Shown here: positions 7,676 through 15,717 of the stretch, piece by piece
Numbering within the stretch: position 1 is the first letter of the stretch
Layout: every line of letters starts with the position of its first letter
Origin: RI-92 sp040235555
GTDB taxonomy: Bacteria; Pseudomonadota; Gammaproteobacteria; UBA6429; Thiohalophilaceae
Assembly: GCA_040235555.1 (NCBI GenBank)
Contig: JBECKZ010000151.1
Span: forward strand, 1-29,508
Direction: 5' to 3'
Length of the DNA: 29,508 nucleotides
The notes under the pieces: model-generated
Told to the model about the DNA's origin: nothing
Seen by the model: only the letters and a program-made list of their open reading frames with translations
Database searches by the model: none
Translations under genes and position numbers: made by a program

Positions 7676-8227
7676 ATGCTAAGCGCATTACTCGTCTTCA
7701 CCCTGCTAGGCCTGGCGTTTGGCGCAGTCCTGGGCTTTGCTGCGGTACGTTTCCAGGTTCAGGGCGATCCCATGGTCGACAAGATCGATGCCATCCTGCC
7801 ACAAACGCAATGCGGTCAATGCGGCTTTCCCGGTTGTCGTCCGTACGCAACGGCGATCGCCAAAGACGAAGCTGACATTAACCGTTGCCCGCCAGGAGGC
7901 GAGACTGCGGTTGTCGCGCTGGCCGATTTGTTAGGCAAACCAGCCAAGCCTTTGGCTGCAGAGAATGCCAAGGCCAAAACCTATGTCGTTATTGATGAAG
8001 AACGTTGCATTGGCTGCACCAAGTGTATTCAGGCATGTCCGGTCGATGCCATCGTCGGTGCCGCCAAACACATGCATACCGTGATCAAGGAATTGTGCAC
8101 CGGTTGCGACCTCTGTATTGAACCGTGCCCAGTGGATTGCATTCATACCCGCGAACATATCACTACTACCGAAACCTGGAAGTGGCCGGCACCGACAACG
8201 CAGATCGAATACCGGGAGGCGAGTTAA
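7676..8227 (+). CDS. rnfB: Electron transport complex subunit RnfB
   Basis: This 183-residue ferredoxin-like subunit has one N-terminal membrane helix (about residues 3-25). It is followed by the RnfB-specific cluster motif CGQCGFPGC with CPPGG downstream (Cys46, 49, 54, 71) and two classic [4Fe-4S] motifs, CIGCTKCIQACP (Cys111-121) and CTGCDLCIEPCP (Cys141-151). RnfB is the entry point for electrons from soluble ferredoxin, or the exit to it in the reverse direction. It begins 10 bases after rnfA behind AAGGAA. Its length matches short proteobacterial RnfB proteins with three clusters. Confidence 0.97.
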   Translation: MLSALLVFTLLGLAFGAVLGFAAVRFQVQGDPMVDKIDAILPQTQCGQCGFPGCRPYATAIAKDEADINRCPPGGETAVVALADLLGKPAKPLAAENAKAKTYVVIDEERCIGCTKCIQACPVDAIVGAAKHMHTVIKELCTGCDLCIEPCPVDCIHTREHITTTETWKWPAPTTQIEYREAS

Positions 8228-9706
8228 ATGTTACCCTGGCATAAGCAGCATCGTTTTCCCGGCGGCGTCCATCCGCCCGGGTACAAATCCATGTCCACAG
8301 GGCAGACAATAAAATCCATCCCCCTGCCTGAAACACTCTATCTACCTCTGCGCCAGCATGCCGGGCAATCCGCGCAGGTCATCATTGCAGCTGGTGAACA
8401 TGTGCGAAAAGGCCAACTCCTGGCAAAACCAGCGGAACCGATCAGCGCCCCGATACATGCACCCACCTCCGGAGTAATTCGCGAGATTGTCCCGCATCCG
8501 GTACCCCACCCATCGGGCTTAAGCGCGCCATGTATCGTACTGGATGTGGATGGACAGGATACGTCAGCGAAGATGCACACAGTGCAGACACTTGCTTCTG
8601 CATTTAATACACACGAACTGATCCAATGTATTCATGATGCCGGTATTGTCGGCCTGGGTGGTGCGGCCTTTCCCGCCGCGGTCAAAATCAACCCGTCGAC
8701 CGGCCATCATATTGATACCTTGCTCATCAATGGTGCTGAGTGCGAACCCTACATCACCTGTGACGACATGTTGATGCAGACCGAAGCAGACAGGATCTGG
8801 CAGGGCATACATCTGCTGTGTCGCATCCTCAAACCGCGTCAGTGTGTACTTGCCATTGAAGACAATAAGGTACTTGCCATCGCCGCCATGCGTCGGGCAC
8901 TGCAATTATTCAGGCAGGTCTTTGGCTGCGCCATACATCTGCAGGTGGTACCCACGCTGTATCCCACCGGTGGCGAGAAACAACTGATCAAACGCGTCAC
9001 CGGTCGCGAGGTACCCAGTGGCAAACTGCCCTTGCATGCCGGTGTCGTCTGCCAGAATGTTGCCACCGCCAAGGCGATTGCCGATGCCATCATCGATGGC
9101 ACGCCGTTATTGTCACGTCTGATTACTGTTACCGGCGAGGGCATTCGTGCGCCCGGGAATTATCGGGTGTTGCTGGGTACCCCCATCCATCATCTGATTC
9201 GTGAATGCGGTGGACTTATCAGCAGCACGGTCAGCCTCACCATGGGTGGCCCGATGATGGGGATGCCCCTTCACTCCACCGACGTGCCAGTAATCAAAGG
9301 CATGAATTGCCTGCTGGTAAGAACTATTGAGACCAAACCCAGGCAGGTGATGGCCTGCATCCGCTGCGGTCAGTGCGCCCGCGCCTGTCCCATGTCGCTG
9401 CTGCCGCAACAACTCTACCGCTATGCCAGGGCAAACGAATTTGACAAGGCGACACGTTACTCCCTCAAGGATTGTATCGAGTGCGGTTGTTGTGAATACG
9501 TGTGTCCCTCGCACATCCCGCTCGTACAGTACTATCGCTTTGCCAAAGCGGAAATACGTAGCCAACACCAGGAAAAGCACAAGGCCGATCTTGCCCGCCA
9601 ACGTCACGAACGCAAACAACAACGTATCGAGGCCGAACAGGCACGCCGCCAGCAAAAACAGCGACGACCCGCAGTCGAAACGGAAAACAATTCGGTGGAA
9701 TCATGA
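8228..9706 (+). CDS. rnfC: Electron transport complex subunit RnfC
   Basis: This 492-residue peripheral subunit contains the NADH/FMN domain (GLGGAAFPAAVKI and NGAECEPYITCDD). It also has two [4Fe-4S] motifs, CIRCGQCARACP (Cys377-387) and CIECGCCEYVCP (Cys416-426, with an extra Cys at 421). It is the NAD(H)-side module of Rnf. The C-terminus is a charged Lys/Arg/Gln-rich tail of about 50 residues. That is much shorter than the long Ala/Lys-rich extension of the enterobacterial RsxC, as in many non-enteric species. The ATG directly follows the rnfB stop (TAAATG) with GGGAGG upstream, so the two are translationally coupled. Confidence 0.96.
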   Translation: MLPWHKQHRFPGGVHPPGYKSMSTGQTIKSIPLPETLYLPLRQHAGQSAQVIIAAGEHVRKGQLLAKPAEPISAPIHAPTSGVIREIVPHPVPHPSGLSAPCIVLDVDGQDTSAKMHTVQTLASAFNTHELIQCIHDAGIVGLGGAAFPAAVKINPSTGHHIDTLLINGAECEPYITCDDMLMQTEADRIWQGIHLLCRILKPRQCVLAIEDNKVLAIAAMRRALQLFRQVFGCAIHLQVVPTLYPTGGEKQLIKRVTGREVPSGKLPLHAGVVCQNVATAKAIADAIIDGTPLLSRLITVTGEGIRAPGNYRVLLGTPIHHLIRECGGLISSTVSLTMGGPMMGMPLHSTDVPVIKGMNCLLVRTIETKPRQVMACIRCGQCARACPMSLLPQQLYRYARANEFDKATRYSLKDCIECGCCEYVCPSHIPLVQYYRFAKAEIRSQHQEKHKADLARQRHERKQQRIEAEQARRQQKQRRPAVETENNSVES

Positions 9707-10728
9707 AAACACTGTTTGTTCCTGACCATGCAGATTTGACCGTCTCCCGTATCATGCGTCGCGTAATCTACGCCCTGGTACCGGCGATGGTCGTAAGTCT
9801 CAACCAGTTCGGCTGGGGCCTGCTATGGAATCTGCTCATCGCAAGCGCTACGGCTGTCGCAGCCGAGGCAGTGGTTCTAAAAATTCGCAATCGATCAGTG
9901 TTGATGAATTTATTGGATTTCAGTGCGGTGGTGACGGCAGTGTTACTCGCCTTCGCGTTGCCACCGTATGCACCCTGGTGGCTGGTCTGTCTCGCCAGTT
10001 TGATCGCCATTGTGGTGGCCAAGCAAATCTATGGCGGACTCGGGCAGAACCCGTTCAACCCGGCCATGGTCGCTTACGCCATGATGCTGGTATCATTTCC
10101 ATTGCAGATGTCACGCTGGCCAAAACCCCTGGTGTTGCAACCGCTCAAACTCAACCTGACACAAACCTACCATTACGTCTTTAATATATCTGCGACCCTG
10201 CCGCTTGATGCCATCAGTACCGCCTCGCCACTGGAGACCTGGCGCGTGCAGCGTGGTATAGCTACTGATCTTTCTGCACTGTTTCATCAACCACTATTCG
10301 GTCATCTTGGTTATGCCGGCGGGGAATGGGTAGCCATCGCCATTGCGCTTGGTGGGTTGTGGTTGTTGTGGCAACGCATTATCACCTGGCACATTCCGTT
10401 CAGTACCCTGCTTGCCGTGATAATTAGCGCCAGCCTGTTTTATTGGTTTGATCCGGCCAAACAATTCATGCCGCTTTCCCATCTAGTGCTTGGCGCTACC
10501 ATGTTGGGAGCATTTTTTATCGCGACGGATCCGGTTACCGCACCGGCATCACCGCGTGCACAACTTATCTATGGCGCCAGCATCGGAACACTCATCGTGC
10601 TGATTCGCGTCTGGGGTGGCTTTCCGGATGGTGTCGCATTCTCTGTGTTGATTATGAACATGTTCTCCCCCCTGCTCGACAAATTACTCAAACCACGGGT
10701 CTTCGGCACCGGCAAGGCGAGGGTATGA
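9703..10728 (+). CDS. rnfD: Electron transport complex subunit RnfD
   Basis: This 341-residue membrane subunit has about eight to ten helices. KQIYGGLGQNPFNPAMVAYAMMLVSFP, PDGVAFSVLIMNMFSPLLD and ATDPVTAPASPRAQLIYGA are all RnfD/NqrB signatures. The protein normally carries a phosphoester-linked FMN on a threonine within an SxATPL motif. Here the same place reads ISTASPLETW, so the expected acceptor is Ser175 (codon TCG at 10225-10227). The gene overlaps rnfC by four bases (ATGA) and rnfG by four, which implies coupled translation. It is otherwise full length with no other oddity. Confidence 0.96.
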   Translation: MKTLFVPDHADLTVSRIMRRVIYALVPAMVVSLNQFGWGLLWNLLIASATAVAAEAVVLKIRNRSVLMNLLDFSAVVTAVLLAFALPPYAPWWLVCLASLIAIVVAKQIYGGLGQNPFNPAMVAYAMMLVSFPLQMSRWPKPLVLQPLKLNLTQTYHYVFNISATLPLDAISTASPLETWRVQRGIATDLSALFHQPLFGHLGYAGGEWVAIAIALGGLWLLWQRIITWHIPFSTLLAVIISASLFYWFDPAKQFMPLSHLVLGATMLGAFFIATDPVTAPASPRAQLIYGASIGTLIVLIRVWGGFPDGVAFSVLIMNMFSPLLDKLLKPRVFGTGKARV

Positions 10729-11381
10729 TGGCATTCCAAAACCTGATCATCGCCAATGCGCGCAAACTGGGGCTGTTTGTGTTCATAGCCACCGCTTTGG
10801 TGTTCAGCATGTTTTTTCTCACCCACAATCAGATCAATGCCAACGAACGTCAGGTTATGATCGATCAGCTCGAGTCGGTACTGGCCTCGGTACACTATGA
10901 CAATGACCTCCTCGGCACCGCCCTGCAGCTGAATGCGATAGCCGCAACCGGGGTTGCCGACTCGCTTCCTTACTATATTGCAAAACAAACCGGCAAAATT
11001 GTCGCGATTGTATTCACCGTAGTAGCACCGGACGGGTACTCGGGACCAATCAAGTTACTCATTGGCATAAAACCCGACGGCGAGATCCTGGCGGTGCGGG
11101 TCATTGCGCATCAGGAAACGCCCGGACTTGGTGACGGTATCGATATCAAAAAGTCGACATGGATTACCCAGTTCAATCAGCAGTCGCTGCAACAGACTTC
11201 TCGCTCCAACTGGAAAGTTAAAAAGGACGGTGGCACCTTTGATCAAATGACCGGCGCCACGATTACTCCCCGCGCCGTGGTCAAGGCTATCAAGACCCTG
11301 TTGATTTACTATGGTGAGCACAAATCCCGCCTCCTCGGGCAATACAATAAACAAAAGGAATCACAACATGCAGCCTTATAA
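10725..11381 (+). CDS. rnfG: Electron transport complex subunit RnfG
   Basis: This 218-residue subunit has one N-terminal membrane helix (about residues 14-33) and a periplasmic FMN-binding domain. The flavinylation motif is intact: MTGATITPRAVVKAI, with Thr179 the expected FMN-threonyl residue added by ApbE. No apbE gene is in the window. The upstream strand GVGDGID-like region here reads PGLGDGIDIKKSTWI, a family landmark. It overlaps rnfD by four bases and its last 14 bases overlap rnfE. The charged C-terminal tail is slightly longer than in the enteric protein. Confidence 0.95.
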   Translation: MMAFQNLIIANARKLGLFVFIATALVFSMFFLTHNQINANERQVMIDQLESVLASVHYDNDLLGTALQLNAIAATGVADSLPYYIAKQTGKIVAIVFTVVAPDGYSGPIKLLIGIKPDGEILAVRVIAHQETPGLGDGIDIKKSTWITQFNQQSLQQTSRSNWKVKKDGGTFDQMTGATITPRAVVKAIKTLLIYYGEHKSRLLGQYNKQKESQHAAL

Positions 11382-12054
11382 GAAGATCCTGCGCGATGGT
11401 TTGTGGACCAATAACCAGGCACTAGTCGCCATCCTTGGATTGTGTCCACTGCTGGCGGTATCAAGTAGTGTGGTCAATGCACTGGGTATGGGGCTGGCAA
11501 CAACCCTTACCTTGATGCTGACCAATGCAGCTATCTCGATGCTGCGACGCTGGATCCCGCACGAGATCCGGATCCCCGTGTTTGTATTGATCATTGCCAG
11601 TGTGGTCACCGTGGTACAACTGCTCATGCAGGCCTGGGTCTACAGTCTGTACCAGGTGTTAGGGATATTCGTGCCCTTGATCGTGACCAACTGTACCGTG
11701 ATCGCCCGTGCCGAGGCCTTTGCTTACAAGAACAAACTATTGCCCTCGATCGTTGATGGCTTGGCCATTGGCATGGGTTCCACTCTGGTACTTATTACCC
11801 TGGGCGCATTGCGTGAGATGGCAGGATACGGCACATTGCTGCGACAGGCTGAGCTGATGTTTGGCACGCACGCAACCGGATGGGTTGTGCATGTCGGTCA
11901 TCTCCATAGTGGCTTTTTGCTCGCGGTGATGCCCGCTGGCGCCTTCTTTGGACTGAGTTTACTGATTGCGATCAAGAACAGTATAGACAGGTTAGCTCAA
12001 ACGCGCATGACAACAAAAACCAACATGGCTATCACCACCATCGAGCAGACTTGA
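11368..12054 (+). CDS. rnfE: Electron transport complex subunit RnfE
   Basis: This 228-residue membrane protein is paralogous to RnfA and pairs with it in the membrane core. It shows NNQALVAILGLCPLLAVSSS near the start and LGIFVPLIVTNCTVIARAEAFA in the middle, which carry the two cysteines of the shared [2Fe-2S] site. I chose the ATG at 11368, with AAAGGAA seven bases upstream, over one at 11311 that would add 19 non-homologous residues. It closes the rnfABCDGE set. The nth gene for endonuclease III, which follows rnfE in enteric bacteria, is absent here. A gap of 166 bases and unrelated genes follow. Confidence 0.95.
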   Translation: MQPYKKILRDGLWTNNQALVAILGLCPLLAVSSSVVNALGMGLATTLTLMLTNAAISMLRRWIPHEIRIPVFVLIIASVVTVVQLLMQAWVYSLYQVLGIFVPLIVTNCTVIARAEAFAYKNKLLPSIVDGLAIGMGSTLVLITLGALREMAGYGTLLRQAELMFGTHATGWVVHVGHLHSGFLLAVMPAGAFFGLSLLIAIKNSIDRLAQTRMTTKTNMAITTIEQT

Positions 12055-12160
12055 CTCGCCACCCCATTTATCAAGTAATGATTTCACGAGATACTTATAT
12101 CGTAAGACGTTTACAGTGATCTAGCTAATACAACAATTTTAACCAGCCAAAAACTTTTCA

Positions 12161-12218
12161 GGATTCCATTCTTCTGCCATGATTATGCCAATAACATGAC
12201 AAGGGTGGGATGGAATCC
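12161..12218 (+). promoter_or_regulatory. Structured leader: nested stem-loops touching the start of the next gene
   Basis: GGATTCCAT (12161-12169) is the exact reverse complement of ATGGAATCC (12210-12218). In RNA the stem extends to about 12 pairs with two G-U pairs. Inside the loop, CATG-A-TTAT and ATAACATG (12178-12198) form a second, eight-pair hairpin with one bulged A. The 3' arm ends two bases before the ATG at 12221 and contains the only purine-rich candidate ribosome binding site. The structure could therefore limit translation, or the arms could be an operator. The pairing is seen directly; the function is inferred. The rest of 12055-12160 is A/T-rich with no recognisable element. 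Confidence 0.4.
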
Positions 12219-12220
12219 AG

Positions 12221-12568
12221 ATGGAATTAAAAATCAGGTACCTGTCACTGCTAATCCCCGCTTCCTTTACGCAGTCCCTGCAGGCAGCAGAACTCGCCGG
12301 TCGCATGTGGTTTGAAAATAGTAAACAACCGGCCATTCACCTTAACATTGCAGTTCAGTGCCCAGACGGTGCGCGCCACGCAAAAAAGACAGATACCTAC
12401 GGTTTCTATCGCATTCCAGATATCTCCCCCAAACAAAAATGTTACATCTTTATCGATGACGGTAAACGCTTCGCCGATCCCATGCTGTTTTATAGTGGGC
12501 AAGGACGCGATACTATCAATTTCGGAATAATACAAAACGGTAAAAATATTTTCATTCGCCGATATTAG
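12221..12568 (+). CDS. Small exported protein with a possible carboxypeptidase-regulatory-like fold
   Basis: I do not recognise this 115-residue protein at family level. Residues 1-23 form a signal peptide (basic start, LSLLIPASF core, likely cleavage after SLQAA). The mature part has a pattern typical of transthyretin/CarboxypepD-regulatory beta-sandwich domains: an initial AGRMWFEN, then a C-containing strand (AVQCPDGA), then TDTYGFYRIPDI and YIFIDDGKRF. Two cysteines (VQC and QKC) could form a disulfide in the periplasm. It is the first of three consecutive unknown genes, 16 bases ahead of the next, and its start lies at the foot of a strong hairpin. It may be a periplasmic or envelope adaptor. 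Confidence 0.7.
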   Translation: MELKIRYLSLLIPASFTQSLQAAELAGRMWFENSKQPAIHLNIAVQCPDGARHAKKTDTYGFYRIPDISPKQKCYIFIDDGKRFADPMLFYSGQGRDTINFGIIQNGKNIFIRRY

Positions 12569-12584
12569 TTGGAGAAACTAAATC

Positions 12585-13607
12585 ATGGCTGAGCCCGAAA
12601 AACCTAGTTCCATCTCACCTACTGCCGAGGAATCTAAGAAACCCAAGAAGGATATCTGGGACAAGGCAGAAATACTCTCACGTCCGATTCAAGCCACTGT
12701 CACCGCCCTGGCGATAGCAGCGATCGGCTATTTTGGGCAACAAACCCTGACTACTCTGAATAGCCAGGAACAAAACGCACGCTTGTATACCGAGTTACTC
12801 AGCAAGCGTGAGCAAGCTGAAAGTGATCTGCGAAAGGATATGTTTAACACCATACTGGGTAGCTTCTTTGATAAAAATAAATCAGAGGAATACAGTCTCT
12901 CCAAACGCATCCTGAAACTGGAAATGCTGGCACTGAATTTCGGTGATTCCCTCAGTCTTGGACCTATGTTCAATGAACTATCCCGAGATATCGAAACTAA
13001 ATTCAGATCAAACAAAAAAGATACTAACTGGCGGCTTACTGCAGCGCCCTATCAAAAGCGCTTACGATCATTAGCCCGGCGTGTGGCGAGTCAGCAAATT
13101 GCTGCCCTGTCCCAGCGTGGTATAAACATCACTGTCGACATCCCTATTTCCAAACTGGAAATCACCAAACTCGATCCTGAAGACTGGCTCTATAACTGGC
13201 CGGCCGACCTGGATCCCAATGAGTTACCGGGTGATATAGATAAAATCAATATTTTTACTCTCGAGGATAAAACCTACCGGGTATCCATGCATTTTCGCCA
13301 CATGGACAAACAGGACAAGACCCTGGAAGCAGGACTAAGCATCGATTCGATTAACACTCTCGATCCGGCTTCATCACATACAGAAATGAATTTCACCCTC
13401 AATTATTTCAACTTCCCACTTATCGACAATACCAGCCTGCCGGATAATCAGCGCATTGCTCTTGTCCTGGAGAATTTTGGTCAGACCAAAATTACTGTAA
13501 GAGCCATTCTATTCCCGGGAGTGTATGCGAGCCAACATGATAAACCGTTTTTAAATGAAGCCATACAACAACTGGACAAACAACAAAACAAGGAATCACA
13601 GAAATAA
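12585..13607 (+). CDS. Unknown single-span membrane-anchored protein
   Basis: I do not recognise this 340-residue protein. The first 33 residues are polar and Pro/Lys/Glu-rich and likely cytoplasmic. One transmembrane helix follows (about 35-52, TVTALAIAAIGYFG), then a charged helical stretch that may be a short coiled coil (about 55-85, with KREQAESDLRKDM). The C-terminal 130 residues look beta-rich (YRVSMHFRHMDKQDK, EMNFTLNYFNFPLIDN, KITVRAILFPGVYAS). No catalytic motif is evident. GGAG lies 10 bases before the ATG. Position between two exported small proteins suggests the three act together at the cell envelope. Confidence 0.75.
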   Translation: MAEPEKPSSISPTAEESKKPKKDIWDKAEILSRPIQATVTALAIAAIGYFGQQTLTTLNSQEQNARLYTELLSKREQAESDLRKDMFNTILGSFFDKNKSEEYSLSKRILKLEMLALNFGDSLSLGPMFNELSRDIETKFRSNKKDTNWRLTAAPYQKRLRSLARRVASQQIAALSQRGINITVDIPISKLEITKLDPEDWLYNWPADLDPNELPGDIDKINIFTLEDKTYRVSMHFRHMDKQDKTLEAGLSIDSINTLDPASSHTEMNFTLNYFNFPLIDNTSLPDNQRIALVLENFGQTKITVRAILFPGVYASQHDKPFLNEAIQQLDKQQNKESQK

Positions 13608-13658
13608 AACTTGAGCGGTGATTTTAAATAAATCCCGAACTGAATGAGGCTGACAACT

Positions 13659-14087
13659 ATGATAAAACGACTTTATATTATTACTCTACTCCTCAGTATC
13701 GCTTTCAACTGTGGTGCCGATGAGTACGGCTTACAAACCGGGGTCTGGATTGGTTCAATAAAACTGCCAGGGAAAGACAAGGTCGCCACGCGTGTCCAGG
13801 TCAGAAAGATAAACAATAATGACGCAGGACAAAAAACCAGAGTGACCATGTACGTGGATGAGACGCCACTGGATTTTATTGACTTGAAAATACGCAAACA
13901 AACCTTACAATTTAATATTGATACCGGCACAGTTAAACAGTGCTCAATGACCCGAGAGGACAATGGCGCTTATGCGGGTTTCTGTTCTGCAAATGATGAT
14001 CAGGAACAGATTGAATTATCCATGACCCCACCCAAAGTGGCGGATGAGAGCAGTGATAAGCCGACCGATACAGAACCCAATCCTTAA
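13659..14087 (+). CDS. Small exported protein of unknown function
   Basis: This 142-residue protein has a clear signal peptide (MIKRLYIITLLLSIAFNCGA, cleavage probably before DEYG). The mature part is mostly beta strands with alternating charged residues (WIGSIKLPGKDK, ATRVQVRKI, TRVTMYVDETPLDFIDLKI) and two cysteines that could pair (KQCSM and AGFCSA). The last 20 residues are a disordered Pro/Asp/Ser tail. I chose the ATG at 13659 over 13644 because GAGG lies nine bases upstream and the signal peptide then starts properly. It ends the run of three unknown genes and faces amt on the other strand. Confidence 0.7.
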   Translation: MIKRLYIITLLLSIAFNCGADEYGLQTGVWIGSIKLPGKDKVATRVQVRKINNNDAGQKTRVTMYVDETPLDFIDLKIRKQTLQFNIDTGTVKQCSMTREDNGAYAGFCSANDDQEQIELSMTPPKVADESSDKPTDTEPNP

Positions 14088-14111
14088 TTAAACCACTGCT
14101 GTGAATTCGAA

Positions 14112-14139
14112 GCGCGACTCGCTTATTATCGAGCCGCGC
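14112..14139. terminator. Hairpin between convergent genes, probable bidirectional terminator
   Basis: GCGCGACTCG (14112-14121) and CGAGCCGCGC (14130-14139) form a ten-base stem with one mismatch and an eight-base A/T loop. It lies between the stop of the exported protein gene (14087) and the stop of amt (14180, minus strand), where a shared terminator is expected. Neither side has a strong T run, so termination may be partial or need a factor. Confidence 0.5.
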
Positions 14140-14179
14140 CTTGTACTTGACAGATTATTGAGTTAATGACGATCTCATC

Positions 14180-15490
14180 TTACAGATCATGATAGCCAAC
14201 CTCGCCGTGCAGGGTGTAATCCAGCCCTTCGGTTTCTTCTTCGCTGCTAACCCGTACTCCGACCAGCATATCAACCACTTTTAGAATGATAAAGGTCAAC
14301 ACCGCAGCCCAGACGATGTGCACTATGATCCCGGTCAACTGTACACCGAGCTGATGCATGATGGCTGCGCCAACGGTCTGTCCCGGTTGTGGCGTACCGT
14401 TACCACCAAGGACATATGCAAAGATGCCAACCAGGAAGGTCCCCAACATGCCGCCGACACCATGCACGGGAAACACATCGAGTGAATCGTCGATGTTGAG
14501 TATCCGCTTGATAAACTGGGTCGAGAAATAACAGACGAAACCGGCAGTCAAACCAATAATCATGGCCCCAGCGGGTCCGACGCTGCCGGATGCCGGTGTG
14601 ATCGTACCCAGTCCGGCCACCATGCCGGTAACGATACCGAGCACGCTGGGTTTGCCATAACGAAACCATTCAATCCCCATCCACGCCATGGCGCCAGCGG
14701 CGGCGCTCACGTGCGTTGCCAGCATGGCCATTCCGGCGGCAGACCCCGCAGCCGTTGCCGAACCGGCATTAAAACCAAACCAGCCAACCCACAACATACC
14801 CGCACCGGTTACCGTCATTGTCAGGTTATGTGGCGGCATGGCAACCGTGGGAAATCCCTTACGCTTACCCAGATACAGGGCAGTTACCAAGGCTGCGACA
14901 CCGGCATTGATGTGCACAACCGTACCACCGGCAAAATCAATCAGGCCTTTTTGCATTAGCCAGCCGCCACCCCACACCCAATAACAACTGGGTAAATACA
15001 CCACGATCAGCCACAGGCCGCTGAACAGCATCATGGCGGAAAATTTCATACGCTCAGCGAAACCACCGACGATCAGGGCTGGTGTGATGATGGCAAAGGT
15101 CATCTGAAACATGATCCAGACTGTCTCCGGAATACTGCCGTGAAGAGACGCACCACTCACCCCCGACAGAAATACCTTATCCAGGTTACCCAACCATTTA
15201 CCGGCAAGGGGTGCGCTGGCATTCAGGGCCACGCTGTAACCGAAGATCACCCAAATCAGAGAGGCCATGCAGGTGATAGCAAAGCATTGCATCAATATCG
15301 ACAGAACATTGCGCGAACGGACTAACCCTGCATAAAACAAAGAGAGCCCTGGAATGGTCATGAACAAAACCAATGCAGTTGAAGTGAGCATCCAGGCCGT
15401 GTCACCCGGATTAGGTTCAGCGGCCAGTGCAGAGCTGCTCAGGGATAATAAAGCGGTAAGCCAAACAAGGCGGGGTAATGAAATCTTCAT
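14180..15490 (-). CDS. amt: Ammonium transporter, Amt family
   Basis: This 436-residue inner-membrane channel starts with a cleavable signal peptide (to SSSALAA) and has eleven helices, the Amt norm. The conducting-pore twin histidines are in VVHINAG and FPVHGVGG, and the Phe gate is in MFQMTFAIITPALIVG. The C-terminal tail EGLDYTLHGEVGY matches the segment that contacts PII proteins (GlnK). The track start at 15505 would be a TTG; I chose the ATG at 15490 because GGGAGA lies seven bases upstream. No glnK gene is adjacent, although the pair is usual. The upstream region carries sigma-54 and NtrC elements, so expression should rise under nitrogen limitation. Confidence 0.96.
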   Translation of the reverse strand: MKISLPRLVWLTALLSLSSSALAAEPNPGDTAWMLTSTALVLFMTIPGLSLFYAGLVRSRNVLSILMQCFAITCMASLIWVIFGYSVALNASAPLAGKWLGNLDKVFLSGVSGASLHGSIPETVWIMFQMTFAIITPALIVGGFAERMKFSAMMLFSGLWLIVVYLPSCYWVWGGGWLMQKGLIDFAGGTVVHINAGVAALVTALYLGKRKGFPTVAMPPHNLTMTVTGAGMLWVGWFGFNAGSATAAGSAAGMAMLATHVSAAAGAMAWMGIEWFRYGKPSVLGIVTGMVAGLGTITPASGSVGPAGAMIIGLTAGFVCYFSTQFIKRILNIDDSLDVFPVHGVGGMLGTFLVGIFAYVLGGNGTPQPGQTVGAAIMHQLGVQLTGIIVHIVWAAVLTFIILKVVDMLVGVRVSSEEETEGLDYTLHGEVGYHDL

Positions 15491-15586
15491 GAAGGGTTCT
15501 CCCAAATTCTATTTTTCTAGGCGGGTATTTTATGGTGCATAAAATACTAAAAAACGCGCCCCATTGATAATTTAGCGCGCAATTAG

Positions 15587-15603
15587 TGCAATAAACGCAC
15601 CAA
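15587..15603 (-). promoter_or_regulatory. Candidate sigma-54 (-24/-12) promoter of amt
   Basis: Read on the minus strand the site is TTGGTGCGTTTATTGCA. Against YTGGCACGRNNNTTGCW it keeps the essential GG (15601-15600) and GC (15589-15588) exactly ten bases apart and the full TTGCA. Three other -24-side positions differ. It would start transcription near 15576, giving a leader of about 86 bases before the amt ATG. The pair of NtrC-type sites upstream strengthens the call. Confidence 0.6.
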
Positions 15604-15666
15604 TATAGGTCGCTAACGATTTATCAGGAACTTAGCGTAATTATTTTGGACAGCTACTGGACTATA

Positions 15667-15683
15667 AGCACTTTATTGGTGCA
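15667..15683 (-). promoter_or_regulatory. NtrC-type binding site, promoter-proximal
   Basis: AGCACTTTATTGGTGCA has the GCAC-N7-GTGC form of NtrC sites. It differs at one base from the site I recall in front of enteric glnA (AGCACTATATTGGTGCA). Its centre is about 99 bp upstream of the inferred amt start, the normal enhancer distance. Confidence 0.7.
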
Positions 15684-15717
15684 TTTATGAGAATTAGGTG
15701 AAATTTACTCCATTATT

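Noticed and set aside
12139..12336. A 65-residue minus-strand frame over the leader of the first unknown gene
   Set aside because: No ribosome binding site or recognisable features; it overlaps the signal-peptide codons of the plus-strand gene.
15577..15610. The GTGC-N7-GCAC inverted repeat as a third NtrC site
   Set aside because: The half-sites point the wrong way (GTGC then GCAC); the sequence fits the sigma-54 element better.
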